NCBI GenBank assembly: GCA_002392345.1
Contig: DGGU01000050.1
Location: forward strand, 1-37,531
Direction: 5' to 3'
Length of the DNA stretch: 37,531 nt
From: Lachnospiraceae bacterium UBA3866
GTDB taxonomy: Bacteria; Bacillota; Clostridia; Lachnospirales; Lachnospiraceae
The translations under genes were made by a program, and so were the position numbers. The notes under the pieces were generated by a model. The model ran no database searches. It was not told the origin of the DNA and worked only from the letters and a program-made list of their open reading frames with translations. Positions 24,753 to 33,006 of this stretch are shown here, in pieces; position 1 is the stretch's first letter, and the number at the start of each line of letters is the position of its first letter.

Positions 24753-24772
24753 GGGCGGATAGCTATCCGCCC
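24753..24772 (-). terminator. Hairpin terminator/attenuator after the binding protein gene
   Basis: A perfect 20-bp palindrome, GGGCGGATAG/CTATCCGCCC, is followed on the minus strand by TTATTTTTT. It lies between the binding protein and ATPase genes and likely lets only part of the transcription through. Confidence 0.75.
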
Positions 24773-24784
24773 CCAAACTTATAT

Positions 24785-24808
24785 GGGCTCGCATAGCTCG
24801 CCCTTACG
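24785..24808 (+). repeat. Palindromic element, intergenic copy
   Basis: This copy matches the 24-bp consensus except for one base near the end (CCCTTACG for CCCCTACG). It lies between the binding protein gene and the hairpin at 24753-24772. Confidence 0.85.
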
Positions 24809-24836
24809 CTTGAGCTATAAACCCTTCGTTTATAAA

Positions 24837-26087
24837 TTACTTTATTGAGAAATATTTCTCAGGAACTTTCACTTCTGTAGCATGCATATATTTACCAGGA
24901 TCGCCCATGATGTATGTATCTTGATATACAAGGAATACATTTGAAAGTTTTACACCTGTATCAACATTAGTATAGTTAGAACCATTCCATGCTGCATTTG
25001 GAGTAAATACTTTATATGCCTTAGCTATATCGTCCATGTCTTTAAGTTCAGACTCACCTTTAACAACATTTAATGCATGTTGTGCAAGACCTGCTGATTG
25101 AGTGTAACCATAGCTATATGCCCAAGTACCAAATCTACCTGCACCACCTTTTTCGTTAACTGCGTTCTCAACTTTCTTAAGGATCTTCTCGAAATCTCCA
25201 GCCTCAGCTGTAAGATCGATACCAAGTGCTCCTGGATATCCCATAAGAGGTGATGGAAGGTCAGCTTCGATAAAGTATCCGCCATACTCAAGAAGTTGCT
25301 TAAGAAGTGGCTCTGTGTGAGCATCATTAGTACAGAAATATGCTGCATTTTTGCCATACTTCTCTACCCACTCAGGAACTTTCTCAAGAAGGTAAGCTTG
25401 TGCACCTGATACACCAACGTCTGATGTTGGATCTGGAGCAGTCTCAAGTACGAAGTTCATGCCATACTCATTGCAAGTCTCTCTCATGATAGCAACACGA
25501 CGGCTCATAGTTTCATAAGCCATGTGTCTTGGGAATGAAACATGTACAAAAGTATCACATCCAAGGTCGTGAGCTGTCTTAATGATAAGATATCCTCTTG
25601 CAACGAAGTCATTGTTACATACAAGGTCAGCTGCTGAACCTATCTCAGGAAGGTCTTCATGAGACTCACCTGCGATACAAAGAATGTCTGGACGACGCTC
25701 TTTGATTCTACGGAATGCCTCAGTAGTTCCAGGTACTGCTTGGTTAACAACTATTGCTTTCATATCTGGATCATCAGAAAGATTTACAATAGTTTGGATG
25801 GTTGTCTCGAGCTCATCTGTGAAATTATCAGGATATATAGCAAGCTTTACATTCTCTTCGCCATACATCTCTTGGAACTTCTCTGCACCACGACGATCAT
25901 CTTCTGATTGAGATACAGAACCAGTTACTATACCGATGTGGATAGGGCTCTCTTCTGTCTTTGCTTCTTCTACAGCACTAGTAGTTTCTTCTGGAGCAGA
26001 TGTAGCTGTTGCAGTATTATTACTGCTACATGCAACTAAAGTAAATACTAATGTCATAGCAAGTAAAATGCTTAATAATTTTTTCAT
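24837..26087 (-). CDS. Substrate-binding lipoprotein of the ABC transporter (DUF3798-like)
   Basis: A 416-residue lipoprotein. MKKLLSILLAMTLVFTLVAC is a type II signal peptide with the lipid-anchored Cys at residue 20, followed by a Thr/Ser/Glu linker. The mature domain is a periplasmic-binding-protein type 1 fold (HIGIVTGSVSQSEDDRRGAEKF, DMKAIVVNQAVPGTTEAFRR, YFCTNDAHTEPLLKQLLEYGG), resembling DUF3798 proteins. It would capture the substrate outside the membrane and deliver it to the two permeases. A TTGAAA/TACAAT promoter and an AAGGAG site precede it. It is the first gene of a six-gene operon ending in pepD. The ligand is unknown; the dipeptidase suggests a peptide, but this is inference. 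Confidence 0.85.
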   Translation of the reverse strand: MKKLLSILLAMTLVFTLVACSSNNTATATSAPEETTSAVEEAKTEESPIHIGIVTGSVSQSEDDRRGAEKFQEMYGEENVKLAIYPDNFTDELETTIQTIVNLSDDPDMKAIVVNQAVPGTTEAFRRIKERRPDILCIAGESHEDLPEIGSAADLVCNNDFVARGYLIIKTAHDLGCDTFVHVSFPRHMAYETMSRRVAIMRETCNEYGMNFVLETAPDPTSDVGVSGAQAYLLEKVPEWVEKYGKNAAYFCTNDAHTEPLLKQLLEYGGYFIEADLPSPLMGYPGALGIDLTAEAGDFEKILKKVENAVNEKGGAGRFGTWAYSYGYTQSAGLAQHALNVVKGESELKDMDDIAKAYKVFTPNAAWNGSNYTNVDTGVKLSNVFLVYQDTYIMGDPGKYMHATEVKVPEKYFSIK

Positions 26088-26158
26088 ATAAACTCTCCTT
26101 ATTTTTAGTGCAAAATAACACTCTTGGCTTTTATGCCAATATTATAATATATACATCT

Positions 26159-26187
26159 ATTGTAGTATAAAATGAGTATTTTTTCAA
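26159..26187 (-). promoter_or_regulatory. Promoter of the ABC transporter operon
   Basis: On the minus strand TTGAAA (26187-26182), a 17-bp spacer and TACAAT (26164-26159) lie about 72 bases upstream of the binding protein ATG. A TATAAT-like stretch further down and a TTGGC/GCCAA hairpin also lie in the leader. Confidence 0.65.
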
Positions 26188-26239
26188 TGTTTTATGACCA
26201 AAAACTCACCTTAAAAATAACGAAATTTCAACAAAAAAA

Positions 26240-26259
26240 CCAAGGGACTTAGCCCTTGG
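26240..26259 (-). terminator. Terminator after prdB
   Basis: CCAAGGG and CCCTTGG form a 7-bp stem and are followed on the minus strand by TTTTTTTG. It ends the prdC-prdA-prdB operon and isolates it from the ABC operon. Confidence 0.9.
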
Positions 26260-26287
26260 CTTTTTATTATGAAATAAACCTTAAAGA

Positions 26288-27013
26288 TTATACCTTAGCA
26301 ACGTACTCATAAGGAAGTGGAACAATCTTTCCTGGACCTTCAATCTTTACGAGTTGCTCTAATGTATCTTTGCAAATATTATATTGCATCTCTCTATCAT
26401 GAGGTTTTCCTGCATTTGCACCCATAGGTACAAGTGGGGCTGTAGCACGAGGAGTACCTGTCTGTTTAACAACCGGAGGAAGGGCTGCTATAATGATAGT
26501 AGGTATTCCAGCTTGTTCAATAGCTCTCTGCACGAGCACGGCAGACCTATGACAAGTTCCTCAGCCAGCAGTCATAAGAACTCCATCTACTCCTTCTGAT
26601 TTTAAGAACTCAGCAATAGCTGGTCCTGTCTCATTTTTAAACTTTTCTTGGTTTCCGCCACCACCCATAAATGTTGCATGGGTCTTAGCAACTCCACCAA
26701 TAACTCCGTCTTTAGCTAATTCATGAAGTCTCTCATAAGGGAACATACAGTTGATGTCTTTATTTACATCACTGTTATCATATCCGCCGTGAGAAACCAT
26801 AAGATCTTCTGGCTTTGTATTGTCTGGAACTTTTCTCCAAGTGAAGTCTCCAGATAAGTTAAATCTTTCATCTGATTTACAGTGAACTCCAGCAGCAGTT
26901 GCTATAGCAATAATCATCTTGTTAAGAGGTTTTGTAACAGGTGCCCATACTGGTGGAGGTGTAATAGGTGCAAATATTTCTGATTGCATACCTTTTACTA
27001 TTGTATAACTCAT
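26288..27013 (-). CDS. prdB: D-proline reductase subunit PrdB, selenoprotein with in-frame UGA
   Basis: The gene reads as two open pieces (27013-26564 and 26560-26288) joined by an in-frame TGA at 26561-26563. Decoded as selenocysteine, it gives a 241-residue PrdB with Sec at residue 151 in LMTAG-U-GTCHRSAVLVQRA. This is the active-site motif of the 26-kDa selenoprotein of D-proline reductase, which cleaves the ring of D-proline to 5-aminovalerate together with PrdA. The conserved U-x-x-C arrangement is present. A hairpin 15 bases after the TGA (26527-26545) can serve as the bacterial SECIS, and the Sec decoding genes lie 8-11 kb away. An AAAGGAG ribosome-binding site precedes the ATG. It should not be called a pseudogene. 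Confidence 0.96.
26527..26545 (-). promoter_or_regulatory. Predicted SECIS element of prdB
   Basis: In the mRNA, TCTGC pairs with GCAGA around a nine-base loop, starting 15 bases after the UGA. Position and size fit a bacterial SECIS recognised by SelB; the loop contains the GU expected by E. coli-type SelB. Confidence 0.6.
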
Positions 27014-27025
27014 AATATTCTCCTT

Positions 27026-27241
27026 TCAATTACTTATTTGTTCTATGAAACTCATGTTGAATGCTACTATTTGTCCAACTTTTAGTTCATAGTCTGATAT
27101 AATCATCCTCTTCGGTATCCTTATAGAACCAAGTCGACCTTTTATATCAATCGCTACAGAACCATCGTGAACTTCAGTTATGATACCTTCGTAGTAATTG
27201 ACTTTGTCAATATACTTAGGTGTCCTATTTTGCGTTTGCAT
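27026..27241 (-). CDS. Small prd-cluster protein (CBO2463/CBO2479-like)
   Basis: A 71-residue protein between prdA and prdB. Its sequence (YYEGIITEVHDGSVAIDIKG, LGSIRIPKRMIIS, LKVGQIVAFNMSFIEQI) suggests a small all-beta barrel of SH3/OB type. Small genes of this kind sit at the same place in other clostridial prd clusters and carry a CBO2463/CBO2479 domain label; this is from memory. The frame is open to 27262, but ATG 27241 overlaps the prdA stop by 17 bases and gives the shorter family-like start. No known biochemical role. It could be a chaperone or assembly factor for PrdA/PrdB, but this is speculation. Confidence 0.7.
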   Translation of the reverse strand: MQTQNRTPKYIDKVNYYEGIITEVHDGSVAIDIKGRLGSIRIPKRMIISDYELKVGQIVAFNMSFIEQISN

Positions 27242-29075
27242 ATTTCTTCTTATACTTCTCACTCATTGGAAGAGATGTCTCATTCTTAACGAGTTCTACT
27301 GGCTTACCAGTTACATTAGAAATGAGTTCAACGTTTTGTGACTTAACGTTTGGATTCCATTCCTTCTCTGGTTTCTTTACAGATTCACCAGCCATGAGAG
27401 CCTTAAGCATAAGGTCAGCACGAACAGCATCTTCTGGGCAGAGAGTATTGTTTCCGAGGATCTCGTTCTCAATACCTGCTTCAGACTTGTTGTTATCAAC
27501 CATAGCCTCAATGTATTTATTACCAGTAACAAGTGCACCTTGTTTTGCACAGAATGACATACCAACAACCTTGATTCCTCTCATACCGATCTGCTCGATG
27601 TGAGATGTGAAGTCAACGTGGTTATTACCAAATCCTTCTGTAGTAACAATAGCACCTTCTACATCCATAGCTTCGCAAGTCATTCCTACACGTCTAGATA
27701 CATAAAACTTCTCTGAGTTAATTTGTGGAGAACCTACAAATATAACGCCTGCGAAATCGATCTCTTTATCATGAAGGAGCTCAAGAACCATTGGCTCTCT
27801 CCAGTAATGTCTTGATTGCTCTTTAGAAGCTGGTCCTATACAAGTAAGTGCATGGATACAACCATCAAGAACTTCAAGTGGTGAACATACTACAGGAACG
27901 TTACAAAGATCTACGTTTGGATGTGCACCAAGTACGCCAACTGGCTCTACAGGAAGGATTAGGTTATCGTGCATAGCACCTTGTCCCATGATCTCTTTTA
28001 CAAGAGCAACTTTCTTCTTTCCTGGACGACGAACTTGATCAAATTTCTCAGTATTAACTACGAGACTGTCATCAAGCTCTTTTAAAGCCATTCTGATCTC
28101 TTGAGTTATAACGTCAAATGCCTTATGAGCTGCAAGAGGTCCTGGTCTTTCCATGTTCTTCTTATTCTCTATCTTAACTGTACCTCTGATTAAGATATCA
28201 CCATAATCTGGACAAGATGGTCTACCCCACATAACGTTTTCATCAAGATATCCTTCTGATGAACCGAACTCACCGATTTGTACTCCTTCATCAGTAGTAC
28301 CAGTGAGTAACATAACTACGTTATCAAGAACTCTTGTAACACCTGAACCAAGTTCAGAGTCGCCCTCTTTAGTAGCGATAGGTTGAGTATCCATTATAGT
28401 TTCAGAATAAGTGTGATATTTATCTTTTGTAATGATATCAAGTTTTAAATCGTGAACTAATTCTTGAGTCGCAACTGCTTCTTCTTCAATACCCTTACGA
28501 ATATAAAGTGTTGTGCCTTCAATCTTAGTTTCTTTCCCTCTCTTAACTTCTGTGATGTTGTAATGCTTTCTTGTGAGAGTTCTAACTACTTTCTCGCCGC
28601 CTGCTGAAGCTGCTGCACCAGATGATACACCTGCTGCACCTGCGCTTGCGCCTGTACCTGCTGCACCTGCGCCACCTGCGAGACCCATAGGTATCTCAAG
28701 GTCGATGCCCTTTCCTTCACCTATATGGATTTTTAATTTACCACCAGCAACACTAGTGGTTGCGCCTTGATTTGAAGATGCAGGAGCTGCTGGAGCTGAT
28801 GAAACTGCTGCAGGTGCTGCTGCTTCTTGGACTTTATCAACACAATCTTTAAGTACTGGATTGAGAGAATCAAGAGTCTTAGTAAGAGTTGCTCCCATAG
28901 CCTGTCCAATAGTGATTGCGCCGTCAAGTTTTAAAAGCCCTGATGATACAAGATCATCGAAGATCGCTGGGTCCTCAAAGTCGTGATGAGAAAGCTTTGT
29001 GCCTGCTTCTCTTCTACAACAGAGAACTGCTGGATCGTTAATGTGTTCTTGAGCGTATTCCGCTGAAATAGACAT
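27225..29075 (-). CDS. prdA: D-proline reductase proprotein PrdA
   Basis: A 616-residue proprotein of D-proline reductase. Autocatalytic cleavage at Cys412 (DGCIHALT-CIGPASKEQ) should turn that Cys into the N-terminal pyruvoyl group of a 205-residue, about 23-kDa subunit, matching the known small subunit; the remaining part is the large subunit. The pyruvoyl group binds D-proline as a Schiff base before reduction by the PrdB selenolate. Residues 1-83 form an N-terminal domain, 84-112 and 131-160 are Ala/Gly/Ser-rich linkers around a short motif KLKIHIGEGKGIDLEIP, and the conserved body begins near residue 163. A GGAGGA site precedes the ATG. It lies 57 bases after prdC without a terminator, so the genes form one operon. 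Confidence 0.96.
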   Translation of the reverse strand: MSISAEYAQEHINDPAVLCCRREAGTKLSHHDFEDPAIFDDLVSSGLLKLDGAITIGQAMGATLTKTLDSLNPVLKDCVDKVQEAAAPAAVSSAPAAPASSNQGATTSVAGGKLKIHIGEGKGIDLEIPMGLAGGAGAAGTGASAGAAGVSSGAAASAGGEKVVRTLTRKHYNITEVKRGKETKIEGTTLYIRKGIEEEAVATQELVHDLKLDIITKDKYHTYSETIMDTQPIATKEGDSELGSGVTRVLDNVVMLLTGTTDEGVQIGEFGSSEGYLDENVMWGRPSCPDYGDILIRGTVKIENKKNMERPGPLAAHKAFDVITQEIRMALKELDDSLVVNTEKFDQVRRPGKKKVALVKEIMGQGAMHDNLILPVEPVGVLGAHPNVDLCNVPVVCSPLEVLDGCIHALTCIGPASKEQSRHYWREPMVLELLHDKEIDFAGVIFVGSPQINSEKFYVSRRVGMTCEAMDVEGAIVTTEGFGNNHVDFTSHIEQIGMRGIKVVGMSFCAKQGALVTGNKYIEAMVDNNKSEAGIENEILGNNTLCPEDAVRADLMLKALMAGESVKKPEKEWNPNVKSQNVELISNVTGKPVELVKNETSLPMSEKYKKKYANAK

Positions 29076-29132
29076 AAATTTTCCTCCTTATTTATGACTT
29101 AATATATATTAACATTTATATATTAGCTGTGA

Positions 29133-30848
29133 TTAATCTTCCCACTTAACTGAGATATCTGAACCTGACTCAATGCTTATAAGGATCTCTCCTTCTGGTG
29201 AATCCTCTCTAAATACATAAGGCTTACTATAATCAGCACTTACACCGCCAGCGCCTCCAGCATGTGATACACTATTTATACCACCAGGCTCATTAGATTC
29301 AGGATTTCTTGAAGCTGTGCAACCCTCTGGTATTGGTCCTTCTACAAATTTTGATTTCTTTAAATGTCTCTGTACTTCCATGCCAACTGTCTCAAATATA
29401 TGATCAGTTGCATGATGAACATTGAGTCCAAGACCTGGAGCTGAACCCATAACAGTATTTGTACAATCTGAGCAGTTTGATATAAGTATCTCTGTAGCTC
29501 CTGCCTTCTTTATATTCATACACTTAAGTGCTTGACCTGGGCAATTTCCTGGATTTTCGCATTTATAAACTCCATTGCCTTTTGGATCTTTTGCTTGCTT
29601 ACAATACTCTACATCTACAACTTTCATATTGTATTTGCTTGCAATGTCCTTAAGTCTATCTTCATTAGCACCACATGCGCAGACAAGAAGTCCTACTTTA
29701 GCGCCTTTATAATCTTTAAATGGCTCTGTAACTATGATTCCTCCAGTAGTTTTAGTTATAGGGTCATCGAGCTTACATGGTTTACCCATAAATGGTCCAC
29801 CCATAATTATCTCACCATACTTGCCATCTATACCACCTGCAGCCTCTATTACATCTTTTACTTTAAGTCCTATAGGAACATCGTAGAACACTTTAACACC
29901 ATTATTGATTCCCTTAATCTTACCACTGACGGTTAAGTTTTTAGATACAGCTGGACGACCAAATTCGATTGCTTCGTATACACGAAGAACTGTCTCAACA
30001 TTGATAACAATAGCATTGGCTGCTGATGGAAGCTCATTTACATCAAGAAGTTTTCCGAGGCACTCTCTTACAACCGCTCTCTCTTCTCCCATCGGATAGA
30101 TGTCTGGAAGTAAATGTACATGTATATCAGTAATTCCTTTTAATGCTTTAAGTACTGCTTCAATTTCTTCTTTGTGTTTCTGTTTTATAGCGATGATTCC
30201 ATGTTTTGCTTTTGTAATCTTCATTACATAATGGACACCTTTTATGGTTTCATTTGAATATCTAACAAGTTGTGCCATGTTATGTGCAAGTATTGGTTCG
30301 CACTCTACTGCATTGACTAAAACATATCCATCTTTTACTTCAGTAGAAAGTTTTACACCAGTAGGGAATCCTGCTCCACCCATACCAACTATACCTGCTT
30401 CTGTTACGCAAGCAAGCATGTCATCTTTTTTTGCTTTTATAGTTTTTGGTACTATCTGACCAAGAGAAGATAAAATCTTGTTTGATTTGATAAAGATAGC
30501 GGCATCAGTAACTTTTGTTACTACACCATCAACCGATGAATGAAGATTGGCACCAAGGCCTTGTGGTTTCGCAATAAGTTGACCAACAACTACCTTATCT
30601 CCTTTCTTAACGCATGGAACACAAGGCTTACCAACACCTTGCTTTAATAGTAAAACAATATCCCCAGAGGTCTTGAATGCTTGGACAGTTTGTTTTACAT
30701 TCTTAATTACTTTCTTAGCATCATTCTTAACTTTCTTAGCTGTAGACTTTACAGCTTTCTTAATCTTTTTAACTGCCTTAGCTGCTTTTGCTTTAGTTGC
30801 TTTTGCTTTCGCTTTAATTGCAGCCTTTGTTTTTTTCTTGGTTGCCAT
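29133..30848 (-). CDS. prdC: Proline reductase electron-transfer protein PrdC (RnfC-like) with Lys/Ala-rich N-terminus
   Basis: A 571-residue RnfC-like protein. After an extension, VLLLKQGVGKPC begins the RnfC-type barrel (GLGANLHSSVDGVVTKV), followed by the flavin/NADH-binding 51-kDa-like domain (GIVGMGGAGFPTGVKLS, NAVECEPILAHN), an SLBB-like segment and a Cys-rich tail with CENPGNCPGQALKC and NCSDC. PrdC passes electrons to the reductase. The frame opens at 30887, but ATG 30848 has GGAGGGG ten bases upstream. Residues 1-60 are most unusual: 23 Lys, 14 Ala and a single acidic residue, like a histone H1 tail. Some clostridial PrdC proteins are reported to be selenoproteins; no in-frame TGA is seen here, so this is a Cys form. 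It leads the prd core operon. Confidence 0.93.
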   Translation of the reverse strand: MATKKKTKAAIKAKAKATKAKAAKAVKKIKKAVKSTAKKVKNDAKKVIKNVKQTVQAFKTSGDIVLLLKQGVGKPCVPCVKKGDKVVVGQLIAKPQGLGANLHSSVDGVVTKVTDAAIFIKSNKILSSLGQIVPKTIKAKKDDMLACVTEAGIVGMGGAGFPTGVKLSTEVKDGYVLVNAVECEPILAHNMAQLVRYSNETIKGVHYVMKITKAKHGIIAIKQKHKEEIEAVLKALKGITDIHVHLLPDIYPMGEERAVVRECLGKLLDVNELPSAANAIVINVETVLRVYEAIEFGRPAVSKNLTVSGKIKGINNGVKVFYDVPIGLKVKDVIEAAGGIDGKYGEIIMGGPFMGKPCKLDDPITKTTGGIIVTEPFKDYKGAKVGLLVCACGANEDRLKDIASKYNMKVVDVEYCKQAKDPKGNGVYKCENPGNCPGQALKCMNIKKAGATEILISNCSDCTNTVMGSAPGLGLNVHHATDHIFETVGMEVQRHLKKSKFVEGPIPEGCTASRNPESNEPGGINSVSHAGGAGGVSADYSKPYVFREDSPEGEILISIESGSDISVKWED

Positions 30849-30908
30849 ACAACCACCCCTCCTTATAACATAAAGTAATAGAGGCAATAACCCCTTTTAA
30901 GCATTATT

Positions 30909-30937
30909 ATTTTACTATAAATATATAACTTTTTCAA
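30909..30937 (-). promoter_or_regulatory. Promoter of the prdC-prdA-prdB operon
   Basis: On the minus strand TTGAAA (30937-30932), a 17-bp spacer and TAAAAT (30914-30909) lie about 60 bases upstream of the prdC ATG. It resembles the promoters of the ABC operon and the TauE gene (all TTGAAA with 17-bp spacing). Confidence 0.65.
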
Positions 30938-30955
30938 TACCTTTTTATGACATTT

Positions 30956-31867
30956 TTAGACATTCTTAAGCCTTTTTCGACTTGCAAGGCTCATAAGAAC
31001 TATAGATAATATAACAAGTGCTATGCCTATGTAATTAATTATGTTTAGTGGCTCTTTATATATGAGAACACCTACAAATGCCGCCACCACAATCTCAATA
31101 GATGCTATGACAGGGACAAGGCTCATCTCAGACATCCTCTTAATGCCATCATAGTAAAACATATAGGCGATACCTGTTATAAGAATACCATACAAAGCAC
31201 CGTATAAAAGAAGCTTACTTGTCATGACTTTGACCCCATCAAATGGTTTAAGGAATATCAGCATAAATATAGTAGCAAAAAACTCATTGTAAGCTATGAC
31301 TACGAAAAGATTTGGATTTCTATTGACATATTTCCCAAGAACAGGTGCCGCACCATAGGTAAGTCCTGACATCAGTCCCATAAGAATTCCAAAAGCAGAT
31401 ACTGTCTTAAAACTAAAATCAAGAGCTGTAGCTGCTATGATAGACCCGATAAGGTTAATGACAAGAATGATATTTCGCTTGAAACCAAGCCTCTCTTTAA
31501 AAACTAGGTATGAGATGATTGCATTGAATACTGGAGATGTGTAGAGAAGTACTGATGCTATAGCAACCCCAGTCTTTTCTACGCAGACAGAATAACAATA
31601 ATTATATACACCTTGAGTAAGTACGCCATCAAGTAGACACCATATGAATTGTTCCTTCGTAAGTATAAATGACCTTGGCCCATACATAAAAAGTGCTACG
31701 ATCGCTGCAAATAAAAAGGCAAATGCAACTCTAAAGAATGCTGATAATGCTGGAGTTGAACCTGCCGCTATTAGTTCTTTAACAAAAAATCCTATGAAGC
31801 CCCAGATGATTCCTGTAATAAGTATCTCTATGCTTCCAATTAAATTATTATTTCTAGTTTTGTCCAT
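30956..31867 (-). CDS. EamA/DMT-family transporter
   Basis: A 303-residue membrane protein with ten predicted transmembrane segments arranged as two EamA repeats (EILITGIIWGFIGFFVKELIA at the start; GILITGIAYMFYYDGIKRMS and VPVIASIEIVVAAFVGVLIY in the second half). Drug/metabolite transporters of this kind often export amino acids or metabolites. The gene is between the TauE terminator and the prdC promoter. A 5-aminovalerate or amino acid efflux role is a guess from context only. The ribosome-binding site is weak (AGAAAG). Confidence 0.88.
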   Translation of the reverse strand: MDKTRNNNLIGSIEILITGIIWGFIGFFVKELIAAGSTPALSAFFRVAFAFLFAAIVALFMYGPRSFILTKEQFIWCLLDGVLTQGVYNYCYSVCVEKTGVAIASVLLYTSPVFNAIISYLVFKERLGFKRNIILVINLIGSIIAATALDFSFKTVSAFGILMGLMSGLTYGAAPVLGKYVNRNPNLFVVIAYNEFFATIFMLIFLKPFDGVKVMTSKLLLYGALYGILITGIAYMFYYDGIKRMSEMSLVPVIASIEIVVAAFVGVLIYKEPLNIINYIGIALVILSIVLMSLASRKRLKNV

Positions 31868-31891
31868 TGATAAATCTTTCTTTTATAAAAA

Positions 31892-31919
31892 AACTACCAT
31901 CCTAAGTGGGATGGTAGTT
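31892..31919 (-). terminator. Terminator after the TauE/SafE gene
   Basis: AACTACCATCC pairs with GGATGGTAGTT and is followed on the minus strand by TTTTTTAT. It lies between the TauE-like and EamA genes. Confidence 0.88.
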
Positions 31920-31960
31920 ATAATTATATTATATGAAACTCTAAAAATCAACCACTAAGC

Positions 31961-32941
31961 TTATGCCTTTGAACCAGCAATAGCATCCTTTAGATAAAGA
32001 AGACCAGTGATGAAACATACTACAACAACAAGGATAGTAAGTGTTCTTAAATTCATTGACTTAACAATATAGTAAGCAAGGAATACACCTATTGCTCCAC
32101 CAATAGCTTGAGTCCAGCAAGCTACAACGTCATATCTTCCTTCCATGATGAACTTAGGTCCATTACCAAATGCCATAAGGAATGCACATGATCCCATCAT
32201 TATAGGGAATGCCATACCTGTATGAAGTCCGATAAGAACACAAAGAGCCATACAAGGAGCATAAAGACCAACACCTAAGCACATTGCTGCACCGAGTAAG
32301 AAGTTGATTACACATGCGATAACAAGTTTTCCACCTGTAAGACCAATTGCTGCGATATCCTCACCAACTTTGTGAATGATACGGCCATCAACAACTGTAC
32401 CGATTTGTGCTTCAGTATACTCTACATTGCCAAGTGCGAATGGACCCCAACCGCCCCATCTGCAAAGCATGATGATAGCGAGAACGATAAGACCAATTCC
32501 GAATCCCCAACGAACTTTAGTTCTATCCCATTTAGATACGATAGAAGCACCAAGGAATGCACCAACAGTAGCAGCTACACACATAAGCACACAAGTAAGT
32601 GGATCAATGTTGAATGCGTCAAAGAATAAGAATGCCTCAACACAAACTGGAACAGTATCACCAACATTAAGTGTTCCAGGAACGAGTAAGTCATCAACTG
32701 ACTTAGTAAGTTTGAATGCAGATGATGATGGTGCAAATGAACCGATACCAAGAGTATCGAAGAAGTTTGCAACTACACCAACGATAGCAGTTGCAATTAA
32801 GTTCTTTGGTTGTAATCCCCATTCAATATTTGCCTTTCCTTCAGGAGTTTTTGCAAGTTGTCCTTGTTTCCAAATCATCAATACTACGCATAAAATGATT
32901 CCGACTACACATAGACCTTTTAAAATTAAAAGAGCATTCAT
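31961..32941 (-). CDS. TauE/SafE-family permease
   Basis: A 326-residue membrane protein with about eight hydrophobic segments. Family marks are the repeat motifs VGVVANFFDTLGIGSFAPSS (residues ~54-73) and FLLGAAMCLGVGLYAPCMALC in the second half. TauE/SafE proteins move sulfonates, sulfite or other small organic anions. It has its own promoter and terminator, so it is a single-gene unit. The leader contains a CAGAAT-CCC-ATTCTG inverted repeat at 32974-32988, which could be an operator. The position between the sel and prd operons hints at a linked substrate or product, but none can be named. Confidence 0.85.
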   Translation of the reverse strand: MNALLILKGLCVVGIILCVVLMIWKQGQLAKTPEGKANIEWGLQPKNLIATAIVGVVANFFDTLGIGSFAPSSSAFKLTKSVDDLLVPGTLNVGDTVPVCVEAFLFFDAFNIDPLTCVLMCVAATVGAFLGASIVSKWDRTKVRWGFGIGLIVLAIIMLCRWGGWGPFALGNVEYTEAQIGTVVDGRIIHKVGEDIAAIGLTGGKLVIACVINFLLGAAMCLGVGLYAPCMALCVLIGLHTGMAFPIMMGSCAFLMAFGNGPKFIMEGRYDVVACWTQAIGGAIGVFLAYYIVKSMNLRTLTILVVVVCFITGLLYLKDAIAGSKA

Positions 32942-33006
32942 AAAATTTTTCCTCCAAAAAATTATTTGCTGAACAGAATCCCATTCTGTGCAACTTTTAT
33001 GATTAG

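Noticed and set aside
26288..26563. prdB as a pseudogene or two separate genes because of the TGA
   Set aside because: The two pieces share one frame, the join matches the known PrdB Sec motif, and tRNA-Sec, selA and selB are in the window.
29133..30848. PrdC as a selenoprotein
   Set aside because: The reading frame has no internal TGA; the redox positions are Cys (NCSDC).
30673..30878. Plus-strand ORFs opposite the prdC N-terminus
   Set aside because: They are complements of the Lys/Ala-rich codons (poly-Phe/Ala/Leu products) without start signals.
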